A stretch of 64,000 nucleotides of DNA from CAZJBS01 sp964544475 (GTDB lineage Bacteria > CLD3 > SB21): positions 62,001-126,000 of the forward strand of contig CAZJBS010000004.1 of assembly GCA_964544475.1 (NCBI GenBank), in the 5' to 3' direction. The translations under genes and the position numbers were made by a program. Positions 17,726 through 25,827 of this stretch are shown here, piece by piece. Numbering within the stretch: the first letter of the stretch is position 1; every line of letters begins with the position of its first letter. The notes beneath the pieces were generated by a model. That model did not search any database. It was not told where the DNA came from and saw nothing but the letters and a program-made list of their open reading frames with translations.

Positions 17726-18139
17726 ATGGCTCATTCCGAAGCGTATAACGAATTCTACCGCCAATACGTGAAAGAACGTCCGGCTTCGATGTACGAAGAA
17801 GCAAAAGACGGATCCGCGTATACGTCCACTTCCAAAGGCCTGACGCCGGATGAGATCGCAGAACTTCGCGAGCTTTTGCGCGCCCAACTGGCCGGCAAGG
17901 GATACCACGAAGCCTGGGTGATGGGATTGAAAGCCCTCGGTACGACCAACCTGGCGGCCTTCCTCGAGAGTTTGCTCGAAAAGGCCTCCACGACAGAAAA
18001 AATCACTTTGATCGAACACATGCTCGCCCTCGGTCATCGCAAAACCGAGCATCTGGACTACTTACTCGAATTCACCCAGCAGGACAACGATCTGGAATGG
18101 ATCGAAAGAGCCCGCAAGGTATTCCGGCAATATCGATGA
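17726..18139 (+). CDS. conserved-looking small cytosolic protein, family not recognised
   Basis: 137 aa, predicted all-helical, with no signal peptide and no cysteine. GGAGG (17716-17720) precedes ATG 17726. A charged N-terminus (YRQYVKERPASMYEEAK) leads into two or three helical hairpins (TPDEIAELRELLRAQL; TTNLAAFLESLLEKAST; EHLDYLLEFTQQDNDLEWIERARKVFRQY) that resemble HEAT or TPR-like packing, but no repeat is clear enough to name. It follows pirin closely. Confidence 0.7.
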   Translation: MAHSEAYNEFYRQYVKERPASMYEEAKDGSAYTSTSKGLTPDEIAELRELLRAQLAGKGYHEAWVMGLKALGTTNLAAFLESLLEKASTTEKITLIEHMLALGHRKTEHLDYLLEFTQQDNDLEWIERARKVFRQYR

Positions 18140-18180
18140 CGCGCTACTCTGCCTCCGGCGTTACGTCAATAAGGACGCGC

Positions 18181-19518
18181 ATGATTTCTTTCAGGCTCGC
18201 ATGTCTGCTGATCCTCGCCTTTTTTTCGTGGATCTCCTGCTCGACGGACAATCCCGATCACCTGACCAACCGCGGAGGAGGAGAAATTGCCAAAGGCTGG
18301 GAATACGTTTATTTTGGCGATTACCCTGGTATCGGAGCGCCCGTGGCGGCGCTGCAATTAATCGAACCGGATAGATACGACACAGCTGTTTTGTCCGGGC
18401 TGAAAACCCGGACGGGGCCATCAACGAATATTTTTAAGGACAATTATGGTGTTTGGGTGGCCGGTTCGAATTGTCTGACGTGTCACGCTTCCACTTTGAA
18501 TGATCATTGGACGCCTGGACTTGGCCGTCCTTTTGTCGATTGGAATGATTTCCTCGGGCCCCATATCGACGATAGGACATTTGGAAATCTGGATTCCGCC
18601 TCACGCCGGTCGGCCCTGGCATTCCGACGGCAACTGGCGGCTTTGAAGATGCTCGAAAAAGGACGAAACGCAGGCAATCCTGCCTTTTATGTACAGGAAT
18701 TGACGGCCGCACATTGGAATCCGGATTTGACGTTCAGGGAGGAAGGCGCCTTGGTTCCAGACGAATCATGGCCTGTGCCGGTTTCGGATGTACCGCCATT
18801 GTGGAATGTGAAGAAAAAGACAAGGCTCTACTACAATGGACAGGGTACCGGGGATTTTCGCAAGCTGATGATGTTGGGAGGATTGGTCTTCGTCACCGAC
18901 ACAGTCCGGGCCGGATACATTTGGAATCGATTTACCGATGTCGCGGCGTGGATTCAATCACTCTCACCGCCAGAGTTCCCCTACGCCGTCGATGACGAAC
19001 TTGCATCGGCCGGAAAGGATCTATTCGAACGCGAATGTCGCAAATGCCACGGCACATACGGATTGGGCGGCTCCTATCCGAATAAGATCATACCCTTGAA
19101 TCGGATTGGAACGGATTCACTCTACGCTTCGTACTGGAAATCCCGTTCAAGATTACCTTCATGGATAGCGGAAAGTTGGTTTGGAAAAACCGAACCGGCT
19201 GTCATACTGCAACCGCAGGATGGATATGTCGCGCCGCCGCTTGATGGCGTCTGGGCTTCCGCACCGTATTTCCACAATGGCTCTGTACCCAGTCTGCTGG
19301 GCGTTCTGGACAGCCACCATCGGCCTTCCACATGGCTGATCGGCACTTCGTATGACTCTGTCAACGTCGGATGGATCATTGAAGCCGCGGATTCTATCGT
19401 TCCGAAAAACATGTATGACACCCGCCATCCGGGACAATCCAACCGCGGCCATACCTTTGGCGATGACCTGCCTGATGATGAGCGCAAGGCCATTATCGAA
19501 TATCTGAAAACACTGTAG
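18181..19518 (+). CDS. diheme c-type cytochrome lipoprotein
   Basis: 445 aa from MISFRLACLL (ATG 18181). The hydrophobic leader ends in a probable lipid-modified Cys20 (SWISC, a slightly atypical lipobox). Two CxxCH heme-attachment sites occur: CLTCH at 98-102 and CRKCH at 286-290, so there are two covalent hemes, exported to the cell envelope. The second half (ASAGKDLFERECRKCHGTYG) is a regular cytochrome c domain with a distal region ending YFHNGSVPSLLGVLD, a pattern shared with the C-terminal part of cytochrome c peroxidase-like and DUF1111-like proteins. The partner and reaction are unknown. Confidence 0.85.
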   Translation: MISFRLACLLILAFFSWISCSTDNPDHLTNRGGGEIAKGWEYVYFGDYPGIGAPVAALQLIEPDRYDTAVLSGLKTRTGPSTNIFKDNYGVWVAGSNCLTCHASTLNDHWTPGLGRPFVDWNDFLGPHIDDRTFGNLDSASRRSALAFRRQLAALKMLEKGRNAGNPAFYVQELTAAHWNPDLTFREEGALVPDESWPVPVSDVPPLWNVKKKTRLYYNGQGTGDFRKLMMLGGLVFVTDTVRAGYIWNRFTDVAAWIQSLSPPEFPYAVDDELASAGKDLFERECRKCHGTYGLGGSYPNKIIPLNRIGTDSLYASYWKSRSRLPSWIAESWFGKTEPAVILQPQDGYVAPPLDGVWASAPYFHNGSVPSLLGVLDSHHRPSTWLIGTSYDSVNVGWIIEAADSIVPKNMYDTRHPGQSNRGHTFGDDLPDDERKAIIEYLKTL

Positions 19519-19611
19519 TCGTCGCGTTCGAATCCCGTTAGGACACACCTGCACTCTTGTTCATATTCACGCCCGCGGTCGCCCTTTTCGCGCAGATACT
19601 CATAACTTGTG

Positions 19612-19642
19612 TTGACAAACGGCACTTGCGTGCCTAAATTTG
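19612..19642 (+). promoter_or_regulatory. candidate promoter, Bacteroidota-type (TTG-N20-TAAATTTG)
   Basis: TTGACA at 19612-19617, then TAAATTTG at 19635-19642. It reads both as a sigma70 promoter (17-bp spacer, TAAATT) and as the Bacteroidota consensus TTG-N19/21-TAnnTTTG. It lies ~90 bp upstream of the VOC-protein start. Confidence 0.6.
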
Positions 19643-19729
19643 TGGTGTTCCTGCCTGAACCGTCTTCCGCCGGCATTCCTGGAATTTCGATTTTCCCAAA
19701 ACTCACACTCACCAACAGGAGGTCCTCTC

Positions 19730-20338
19730 ATGGCAAAGAAGTCACGAAAAGCGGGCAAAAAAACAAAGTCGCAAGCCAGAACGGCGCGAAAGAAGGTGGC
19801 AAAGAAGGTGGCAAAGAAGGTGGCAAAGAAGGCTGTCAAAAAGCGCAAAGCCGCGAAGAAGACAAAGGTCACCTTTATTCCGGCCGGTTATCATACATTG
19901 ACGCCCTATTTGTCGGTTCACGACGGGAAAGCCGCCGTTGATTTTTACGCCAGGGCTTTTGGCGCAAAGGAAAAACCCGGACGGATGAGCGGTCCGGACG
20001 GAAAGATCATGCACACGGAAATCAAGATAGGCGAATCGCATTTCATGTTGGCGGATGAGTCCGCGGAATGGGGTAACCTGAGCCCGAAAACCGTCAGAAA
20101 AACGACCGTGCAACTGATGATCTACGTCAGGAATGCGGATACCGTCATGCAACAAGCCGTGGCGGCGGGCGGCACGATGATCAAGCCGGTTGAACTGCAA
20201 TTCTACGGCGACCGGGCCGGCCGTTTAGAAGACCCATTTGGGTATACCTGGTTTATTGCGACCCACATAGAGGACGTCTCTCCGAAAGAAATGGCCAGGC
20301 GCGCTGCGGAGATGTTTGGCTCAGCCGGTGGGTCGTAG
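19730..20338 (+). CDS. VOC (glyoxalase/PhnB-like) protein with histone H1-like lysine-rich N-terminal tail
   Basis: 202 aa; AGGAGG at 19717-19722 fixes ATG 19730. Residues ~1-46 are almost only Lys, Ala, Arg and Val with tandem KKVA units, like the AKK repeats of bacterial histone H1-like proteins (HctA/AlgP type). Residues ~52-185 are a VOC fold of the PhnB/glyoxalase type (TPYLSVHDGKAAVDFYARAFGAKEK, GKIMHTEIKIGESHFMLADE, LEDPFGYTWFIATHIEDV). VOC enzymes are metal-dependent and often bleomycin-resistance or glyoxalase-like. The basic tail would bind nucleic acid or polyphosphate. The fusion is unusual; tail lengths like this change readily because the DNA is a 12-bp tandem repeat. Confidence 0.87.
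   Translation: MAKKSRKAGKKTKSQARTARKKVAKKVAKKVAKKAVKKRKAAKKTKVTFIPAGYHTLTPYLSVHDGKAAVDFYARAFGAKEKPGRMSGPDGKIMHTEIKIGESHFMLADESAEWGNLSPKTVRKTTVQLMIYVRNADTVMQQAVAAGGTMIKPVELQFYGDRAGRLEDPFGYTWFIATHIEDVSPKEMARRAAEMFGSAGGS
19793..19832 (+). repeat. perfect 12-bp tandem repeat (AAGGTGGCAAAG x3) in coding DNA
   Basis: Three identical 12-bp units lie end to end, followed by the first four bases of a fourth. They encode KVAK units of the lysine-rich tail. Such an array is prone to copy-number change by slippage without breaking the frame. Confidence 0.9.
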
Positions 20339-20455
20339 ACGCCTGAAATCCATTCTGGCACGGCGCGAGTCTCCTGTTTCTGCCATCATTCGCGCGCGCT
20401 GTTCCTAAGTGCCCGCCTGTCCTGTGTCGTTGTTAATAAAAAGAACGAAGTCGTG

Positions 20456-21406
20456 ATGAGAATTCTTCTTTGGTTTGTTCTTCCGGGTTTGTTGTTGGCT
20501 CAAGACCTTCCTGTTTCGACCTTTTCAATTGTGGGTCGTGATTCGGTCACCGGTGAACTGGGCATAGCCGTGGCTTCGCGTTTTTTTGCCGTCGGCGCGG
20601 TTGTGCCATGGGCCAAAGCCGGCATCGGCGCGGTCGCAACACAATCTTACGCCAATACATCGTACGGATGGCGGGGACTCGAACTCCTTGAACAAGGCGC
20701 CGACCCCTCCCAGGCGGCAGACATCCTTCTGCGCACCGACAACGAAGGCGATCGGAGGCAGTTTGGCATCGTTTCCGCCGACGGCAAATCGACGACATAT
20801 ACAGGCGCCAAATGCCTTTCATGGGCGGGCGGACGTCATGGTCCCAACTACGCCTGCCAGGGTAATATTCTCGCCGGTGAGGCCGTGGTAACCGCCATGG
20901 AAAAGACGTTTCTTGAGACGCAGGGCACTCTTGCCGATCGTCTGTACTCGGCGCTGGTCGCCGGAGAAAAAGCCGGCGGCGACTCCCGTGGCAAGCAATC
21001 CGCCGCCATTCTGGTGGTGAAAAAAAATGCAGGCTACGGCGGCTTCACCGATCGCGCCATCGACATCCGCGTTGACGATCATCCGGAGCCATTCATCGAG
21101 ATTGGCCGACTGCTCAACTATGCCCAGATGAACTATGCATGGAACGAAGCCTGGACGCTTTTCCAAAACAAAAAATCGCTTGAGGCCCTTCCGTTTATGG
21201 AACGTGCCGTATCCCTGGCGCCTGAAGAAGGTGAAGTCTGGTACGATCTGGCCGTCATCCGTTCTGCCGCCGGCAAAACCGATCCGGCTCTCGACGCTTT
21301 GAAAAAGGCCGTTCAACTCAACGGCAAACTCAAATCATCGGCGGCGGTCGATCGGGATTTGGATGCCCTTCGATCAAACAAGATGTTTCTTGAGATCATC
21401 AAGTAA
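20456..21406 (+). CDS. secreted DUF1028 family protein with C-terminal TPR-like segment
   Basis: 316 aa with a signal peptide (MRILLWFVLPGLLLAQ). DUF1028 spans ~18-220: STFSIVGRDSVTGELGIAVASRFFAVGAVVPWAKAG, then GAVATQSYANTSYG, QFGIVSADG and HGPNYACQGNILAG. This family has an Ntn-hydrolase-like fold with no settled activity. Residues ~235-316 form a TPR pair (LPFMERAVSLAPEEGEVWYDLAVIRSAAG; ALDALKKAVQLNGKL). The ATG at 20456 overlaps a possible GTG start at 20453. It is monocistronic or shares a transcript with the repeat protein 40 bp downstream. Confidence 0.85.
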   Translation: MRILLWFVLPGLLLAQDLPVSTFSIVGRDSVTGELGIAVASRFFAVGAVVPWAKAGIGAVATQSYANTSYGWRGLELLEQGADPSQAADILLRTDNEGDRRQFGIVSADGKSTTYTGAKCLSWAGGRHGPNYACQGNILAGEAVVTAMEKTFLETQGTLADRLYSALVAGEKAGGDSRGKQSAAILVVKKNAGYGGFTDRAIDIRVDDHPEPFIEIGRLLNYAQMNYAWNEAWTLFQNKKSLEALPFMERAVSLAPEEGEVWYDLAVIRSAAGKTDPALDALKKAVQLNGKLKSSAAVDRDLDALRSNKMFLEIIK

Positions 21407-21445
21407 TCCGATCAGAGTATGTCGTCTTCAAACCACGGAGGTGTT

Positions 21446-22183
21446 ATGAAACGTTTCAGACTCGTTGCCAGCCTGTGGACCATATGGCTGCCGGCCGTCC
21501 TTTTTGCACAGGCCGGATCTTATCAGGACCTGGGCTCCGGATGGAGCCAAATCGGCGGTATGACGGCTTCGGGCGATCAATTGTATATCATCAGTTCCGG
21601 AACGTTGTATGGCACAACAACGTCCGGCAAATACACCGACCTGGGTTCCGGTTGGTCCAGCATCGGCGGCATGTGCGCCACCGGCGGAATGTTGTACATT
21701 ATCAGCAGTGGAACCCTTTACGCGACATCCATGTCAGGCAAATACACCGGGCTCGGTGGTGGATGGAATGACATGGCCGGCATGACGGCCATGGGAGGTG
21801 ACTTGTACGCCATCAGTGGAGGAACGCTCTACAAGACCACAACATCCGGGAAGTATGTCGACATCGGCGGAGGCTGGTCCAGTATCGGCGGCATGGCATC
21901 TCTTGGAGACAAACTCTACATCATCAGCAGCGGAACACTATACGAAACGAGTTCAACCGGAAAATACCGCGAACTCGGCAGTGGATGGTCTGACATCGGA
22001 GGCATGACGGCTTCCGGTGGGTACCTGTATATCATCAGCGCCGGAACACTGTACGAGACCACGACAGAAGGTAAATACAAAGATCTTGGATCCGGTTGGA
22101 GTAGTATTGGCGGTATGACGGCTATTGGCGGAAACCTGTATATCATTAGCAATGGAACACTCTATTTGACTCGAACTAAGTAG
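21446..22183 (+). CDS. secreted protein of six 37-residue repeats (predicted small beta-propeller)
   Basis: 245 aa; GGAGGT just before ATG 21446 gives the start. Residues 1-22 are a signal peptide (LFAQA). The whole mature protein, residues 26-245, is six tandem repeats of 37 residues, the last one being 35. The consensus is Y-x-D-L-G-S-G-W-S-S-I-G-G-M-T-A-x-G, then x-LYIIS-SGTLY-x-TT-x-SGK. Each unit looks like a short WxxIGGM / LYIIS / GTLYxTT blade, as in tectonin or VCBS-like propellers, and six copies would close a ring. Ligand and role are unknown. No sorting domain is present, so it probably stays in the periplasm or is released. Confidence 0.85.
   Translation: MKRFRLVASLWTIWLPAVLFAQAGSYQDLGSGWSQIGGMTASGDQLYIISSGTLYGTTTSGKYTDLGSGWSSIGGMCATGGMLYIISSGTLYATSMSGKYTGLGGGWNDMAGMTAMGGDLYAISGGTLYKTTTSGKYVDIGGGWSSIGGMASLGDKLYIISSGTLYETSSTGKYRELGSGWSDIGGMTASGGYLYIISAGTLYETTTEGKYKDLGSGWSSIGGMTAIGGNLYIISNGTLYLTRTK
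21521..22180 (+). repeat. six tandem 111-bp coding repeats
   Basis: Period 111 bp (37 codons), starting at 21521, 21632, 21743, 21854, 21965 and 22076. The units stay in frame with no linker. The nucleotide sequences have diverged mostly at third positions while the protein pattern is kept, which points to selection on the fold. Confidence 0.9.
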
Positions 22184-22236
22184 TCGTAATACAATGTTTA
22201 TGAAGCGATGTCTGATGTTGGTTCTTTGTTTCCAAA

Positions 22237-23607
22237 CTAGAACTTGAGGGTAAAAACCGTTTCATTGTACGGCCTGGACTGTACGCTGATTGTGCCACGA
22301 TGGAGTCTCATGATCTGGCGGGACAGGCTGAGACCTATTCCCGAACCATCAGGTTTGGTCGTAAAGAACGGTATGAAAATCTTTTGTATGGCCTCCTCAA
22401 TGATACCGGGGCCGTTGTCCTGCACCTGTATGGTCGGTCGCCCACGGACATCAAGGCATCCCGTCATCGATATTTTTGGGTTGGCCACGGCCTCGACCGC
22501 ATGACATGCATTGATGAGTAGGTTGATCAAAACCTGCTCGACCATCTCGATGTCTGCCGTCAACTCAAGAGATGCCGGCTCGACGCTGACCGTGAATTCA
22601 ATCTTTGCTTCCAGGAATCGACCCTTCATAAGAGACTCCACCCGCCCAAAGAGCTCTCGAACCTGCCATATTTTGAAATTTGGGGCCGGGATCTTGGTCA
22701 GATTACGGTACGCCTCGACAAAATGAATCAAACCTTCACTTCGTCGGATGATCGTCTGTGTCGCTCCACGGATATCATTGATGGTTTCGGCCGGCATCTT
22801 TTCTCCGCCATCCTGCCGCCGGAATGATTCTTCCAAAAGACCTTGCACCGTGGCCGCCAGTGAACTGATGGGGGTGACCGAATTCATGATCTCGTGCGTG
22901 AGTACGCGAATCAAATTCTGCCACGCCTCCATTTCCTTCTCTTCCAATTCACTCTGGATATTCTGCACCGAGACCAGCGTAAACTTTCTCCCGCGCATCC
23001 GGAATTCTGTGGCATGCGCGACAAGCTGTATCCACTCATCCTCCACACTAGCTTTGAGCAGTGTTTTCTGCCCGACCTTCATCTTCAGCAATGTCGGCAC
23101 GAAAGCGGGACTGATGGTATCAAGCGTTCGAATATGCTTCAAATCCTGAGAGGACATTTTGAAGAGCTTGCGAAACGTGTTATTGACCAATTCCACGTCG
23201 CCGTCCTCCGTAAAGGCCAGAAGCCCGACACCGACATGCTCAATGACCGTTTGCAGGTAGCGATAATGTTCCTCCTTTTCGGCCCGGGTCGCCCGGAAAT
23301 CCGCCACCACCGAACTGAAAGCCTTCTTGAGTTCGTCAAATGACCGGCCCAGGCCGGCGCCACTGAACGACTGTGTAAAATCCTCGTACCGGATGGCATC
23401 GAGGAAGCGCTTCAGGTCCCGGTTCGTTTTCTCGACGAAAAAAATGAGCGCGTACACCTGGTAAACGATGACGGCTCCAATAATGACTGCCGTCATGTAA
23501 AGGCTGGTCACGCTGAGCACGTGAATAAGCAGATAGGTGAAAAACGCGATCAAGGCAATGCGAAGGACAACCTGAACGCGGAAATGGCTAAAGACCATAC
23601 TTTTCAA
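22237..23607 (-). CDS. NtrB-type sensor histidine kinase (two TM, PAS)
   Basis: 456 aa. Two adjacent membrane helices (~14-33 and 36-57) are joined by a very short loop, so there is no sizeable periplasmic sensor domain. A linker leads to a PAS domain (~112-215), then HisKA with phosphoacceptor His238 (VLTHEIMNSVTP) and a HATPase domain: N-box NLLINACHA (362-370), DNGPG (397-401), FFTTK (414-418) and GSGIGLSLS (421-429). It sits downstream of, and overlaps by 20 bp, the sigma54 response regulator gene on the same strand, so the two form a cognate pair. The input signal is unknown. Confidence 0.92.
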   Translation of the reverse strand: MKSMVFSHFRVQVVLRIALIAFFTYLLIHVLSVTSLYMTAVIIGAVIVYQVYALIFFVEKTNRDLKRFLDAIRYEDFTQSFSGAGLGRSFDELKKAFSSVVADFRATRAEKEEHYRYLQTVIEHVGVGLLAFTEDGDVELVNNTFRKLFKMSSQDLKHIRTLDTISPAFVPTLLKMKVGQKTLLKASVEDEWIQLVAHATEFRMRGRKFTLVSVQNIQSELEEKEMEAWQNLIRVLTHEIMNSVTPISSLAATVQGLLEESFRRQDGGEKMPAETINDIRGATQTIIRRSEGLIHFVEAYRNLTKIPAPNFKIWQVRELFGRVESLMKGRFLEAKIEFTVSVEPASLELTADIEMVEQVLINLLINACHAVEAVANPKISMTGCLDVRGRPTIQVQDNGPGIIEEAIQKIFIPFFTTKPDGSGIGLSLSRQIMRLHRGTISVQSRPYNETVFTLKF

Positions 23608-24964
23608 GTCTCCGATACAGGGACGCCCGGGTCAATCCAAGTTCCTTGGCCGCATGCGAAATGTTGCCGGCAAACTTGTCCAGCGCTTTGCGGATGAGGA
23701 GTTTTTCCAATTCCTCAAGGTTGTATTCGTCAATCACAAACCCTTCGGGTTTGACGGCCTTCCCCGTCAGCAAGAAATCCTCCGGCTGAAGAACGTCGGT
23801 CTCGCCCAAAATAACGGCCCGCTCAATGGTGTGCTGCAATTCACGCACATTACCCGGCCACGAGTACTTGCCCAACTTGGTCAGGGCCAGCGCGCTCACG
23901 GACAACACCGGACGCTGGTGCTTTCGGGCGTACATATGAACAAAATGGTCGGCCAGCAGCGGCAGATCCTCCGGTCTTTCGCGCAAGGGGGGAAGTTTGA
24001 TTTCCACGGTATTGACGCGATACAGGAGATCCTGACGGAATCTCTTTTCCTCGACCATCTGGTACAGTGGCAGATTGGTGGCACAGACCAGGCGGATGTC
24101 CAATCGGATCGCCTTGTTGGAACCGACACGGGTAACCTGCTTGTTATGCAGGGCCGTGAGCAGCTTGGATTGGAGCGGCAGGGACAGGTTGCCGATTTCA
24201 TCCAGAAATAGCGTGCCCGAATTGGCAATCTCGAAGCGTCCGGCCCGATCCTCTTTCGCATCCGTGAACGACCCTTTTTGGTGTCCGAAAAGTTCGCTGT
24301 CAAACAACGTCTCGCTGATGGCCCCGAGATCTACGCTAATAAACGGTTTGTCCGAGCGCGGACTTGCGCGGTGCAACGCCCGCGCCACCAGTTCCTTCCC
24401 GGTCCCGTTCTCCCCAAGCACGAGCACATTGGCGTCGGTCTGTGCCACTTTCTGAATCGTGATGAAAACCTGTTTCATGGCTGCCGACTGGCCGATGAAG
24501 TCCTGGAAAGGCTGATCGAGATCCTGCTGCAGTTGTCGATCCCGCAGGCGCAGTTGCTGGGTTTCTATCCGTGATTGGCGAAGACTCAGACTGGCAGACA
24601 AAGTTGCGAGAAGCTTTTCATTCTGCCAGGGTTTCAGGACAAAATCGGTCGCACCCTCTTTGATCGCCCGTACCGCCATCTCGACGTCTCCATACGCCGT
24701 GATCAGAATAACGACCGCCATCGGGTCCGTCTTCAGAATTTTGTTCAGCCAGAAAAAACCTTCCGTGCCGCTGCTCAGATCGCGCGTGTAATTCATGTCG
24801 AGCAGAATAACATCGTAGCTCTCATTCTGCATCAGCGTCGGCAGTCTCTCCGGATTCTTTTCCGTGTGCACGTTTGGCGTGAATTGCTTCAGCAGCAACC
24901 TCGCCGCGAGCAGTACATCCTCGTCGTCGTCGACAATCAGTATTTTGGCGTGTTTGGTTATCAT
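23588..24964 (-). CDS. NtrC-family sigma54-dependent response regulator
   Basis: 458 aa in the classical order. Receiver domain (~7-125) with acidic pocket DDD (12-14), phosphoacceptor Asp56 (ILLDMNY) and KPW (111-113). AAA+ domain with Walker A GENGTGKE (184-191), sigma54-contact loop GSFTDA (231-236), Walker B TLFLDEIG (251-258) and arginine-finger region RFRQDLLYR (308-316). C-terminal Fis-type HTH (434-456, HAAKELGLTRASLYRRL). The loop is GSFTDA instead of the usual GAFTGA. First gene of the pair with the downstream kinase. The divergent promoter region (24965-25184) is shared with the BMC genes, which makes them candidate targets, although I see no -24/-12 element there. Confidence 0.93.
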   Translation of the reverse strand: MITKHAKILIVDDDEDVLLAARLLLKQFTPNVHTEKNPERLPTLMQNESYDVILLDMNYTRDLSSGTEGFFWLNKILKTDPMAVVILITAYGDVEMAVRAIKEGATDFVLKPWQNEKLLATLSASLSLRQSRIETQQLRLRDRQLQQDLDQPFQDFIGQSAAMKQVFITIQKVAQTDANVLVLGENGTGKELVARALHRASPRSDKPFISVDLGAISETLFDSELFGHQKGSFTDAKEDRAGRFEIANSGTLFLDEIGNLSLPLQSKLLTALHNKQVTRVGSNKAIRLDIRLVCATNLPLYQMVEEKRFRQDLLYRVNTVEIKLPPLRERPEDLPLLADHFVHMYARKHQRPVLSVSALALTKLGKYSWPGNVRELQHTIERAVILGETDVLQPEDFLLTGKAVKPEGFVIDEYNLEELEKLLIRKALDKFAGNISHAAKELGLTRASLYRRLEKYGL

Positions 24965-25079
24965 GGATTTGGAATTAATGTAGATTAATTTTTGATGAAT
25001 TCATACGGATTTTGACGCGCGATTGTTCGGGCGGGCTCCAAATGTGAGCGACTTTGGAACCCTCTTTTGGAAAATTCTT

Positions 25080-25108
25080 TTGACTTTCACGGGTCTTTTA
25101 CTTAACAT
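25080..25108 (+). promoter_or_regulatory. candidate promoter for the BMC operon
   Basis: TTGACT at 25080-25085 and TAACAT at 25103-25108 are separated by 17 bp, about 75 bp before the first BMC gene. It was found by eye. No sigma54 GG-N10-GC element was found in 24965-25184. Confidence 0.5.
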
Positions 25109-25184
25109 TTTGTTGCTCTTTCTGCTCTTTCTCACGACGAATATTATTGGATATCCTATCCTTTTAACTCTCAGGAGGAATGAC

Positions 25185-25466
25185 ATGGCACTTGATGCAC
25201 TTGGCATGATCGAAACGAAGGGTCTGGTTGGCGCCATTGAAGCCGCCGACGCCATGGTCAAAGCCGCCAAGGTGGAATTGATCGGCAAGGAAAAGATCGG
25301 CGGCGGTTATGTCACGGTCATGGTTCGCGGCGACGTTGGTGCGGTGAAAGCCGCCACGGATGCCGGTGCCGCGGCCGCCGAAAAAGTCGGCGAACTCGTG
25401 TCGGTCCATGTCATCCCGAGACCACATCCCGAAGTCGAAGCGATTCTCCCCAAGAAGGGTGCCTGA
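25185..25466 (+). CDS. bacterial microcompartment shell protein, BMC-H type
   Basis: 93 aa, the size of a single-domain hexameric shell protein. AGGAGGAA at 25173-25180 fixes ATG 25185. It opens with ALGMIETKGLVGAIEAADAMVKAA, typical of EutM/PduA/CcmK, followed by KIGGGYVTVMVRGDVGAVKAA, where the glycine-rich pore loop is intact, and SVHVIPRPH at the end of the domain. Hexamers of this protein would tile the flat facets of a protein-bound organelle. The second BMC gene begins 10 bp downstream. No pentamer vertex gene and no encapsulated enzyme is found in the window. Confidence 0.95.
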   Translation: MALDALGMIETKGLVGAIEAADAMVKAAKVELIGKEKIGGGYVTVMVRGDVGAVKAATDAGAAAAEKVGELVSVHVIPRPHPEVEAILPKKGA

Positions 25467-25476
25467 AAACTGACGT

Positions 25477-25827
25477 ATGGAAGACCGGGCCTTAGGTATG
25501 GTCGAGACGTTGGGACTCGTCGGCGCTATTGAGGCCGCCGACGCCATGGTCAAAGCCGCCAAAGTCAAGCTCATCGGCCGTGAAATCACCGACGGCGCGA
25601 TGATTACCATCAAGGTGGTCGGCGAAACGGGAGCCGTTCAAGCCTCCGTGGCCGCCGGTGAAGCCGCCGCCCGCCGCGTCGGCCAGGTGGTCTCCGTTCA
25701 TGTGATTCCAAGGCCCGACGAGATGACCGAAACCATTATTTACGATGAGGGAATCGATCCGAAACTCCTCTCCTTGCAGAATGCAGCGGATGAATCCGAG
25801 CCTCCAAAAAAAAAACGGAATTCATAA
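25477..25827 (+). CDS. second BMC-domain shell protein with lysine-rich tail (0-frame product)
   Basis: 116 aa and clearly paralogous to the preceding gene (ALGMVETLGLVGAIEAADAMVKAAKVKLIG; VVSVHVIPRP). It differs at the pore: the KIGGG loop is replaced by EITDGAM, and the RGDVGAV turn by VGETGAV, so pore selectivity should differ. After the BMC domain (~1-85) a ~30-residue acidic then basic tail ends PPKKKRNS at a TAA directly after ten consecutive A residues. There is no clear Shine-Dalgarno, so translation is probably coupled to the first gene. A -1 shift in the A-run would extend the protein by about 74 residues to 26048. Confidence 0.9.
   Translation: MEDRALGMVETLGLVGAIEAADAMVKAAKVKLIGREITDGAMITIKVVGETGAVQASVAAGEAAARRVGQVVSVHVIPRPDEMTETIIYDEGIDPKLLSLQNAADESEPPKKKRNS
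25806..25815 (+). other. A10 homopolymer, candidate slippage / -1 frameshift site
   Basis: Ten uninterrupted A residues span the last Pro codon and three Lys codons of the second BMC gene. Runs of nine or more A are known sites of transcriptional slippage, and A-AAA-AAA-type heptamers are -1 ribosomal slippery sequences. After a -1 shift the frame is open for about 78 codons. Confidence 0.6.

Noticed and set aside
19793..22180. Short direct repeats as a possible CRISPR array
   Set aside because: They are uninterrupted in-frame coding repeats (12 bp and 111 bp periods) without spacers or cas genes.
24965..25184. Search for a sigma54 -24/-12 promoter next to the NtrC gene
   Set aside because: No GG-N10-GC element of acceptable quality was seen; a sigma70-like promoter fits better.
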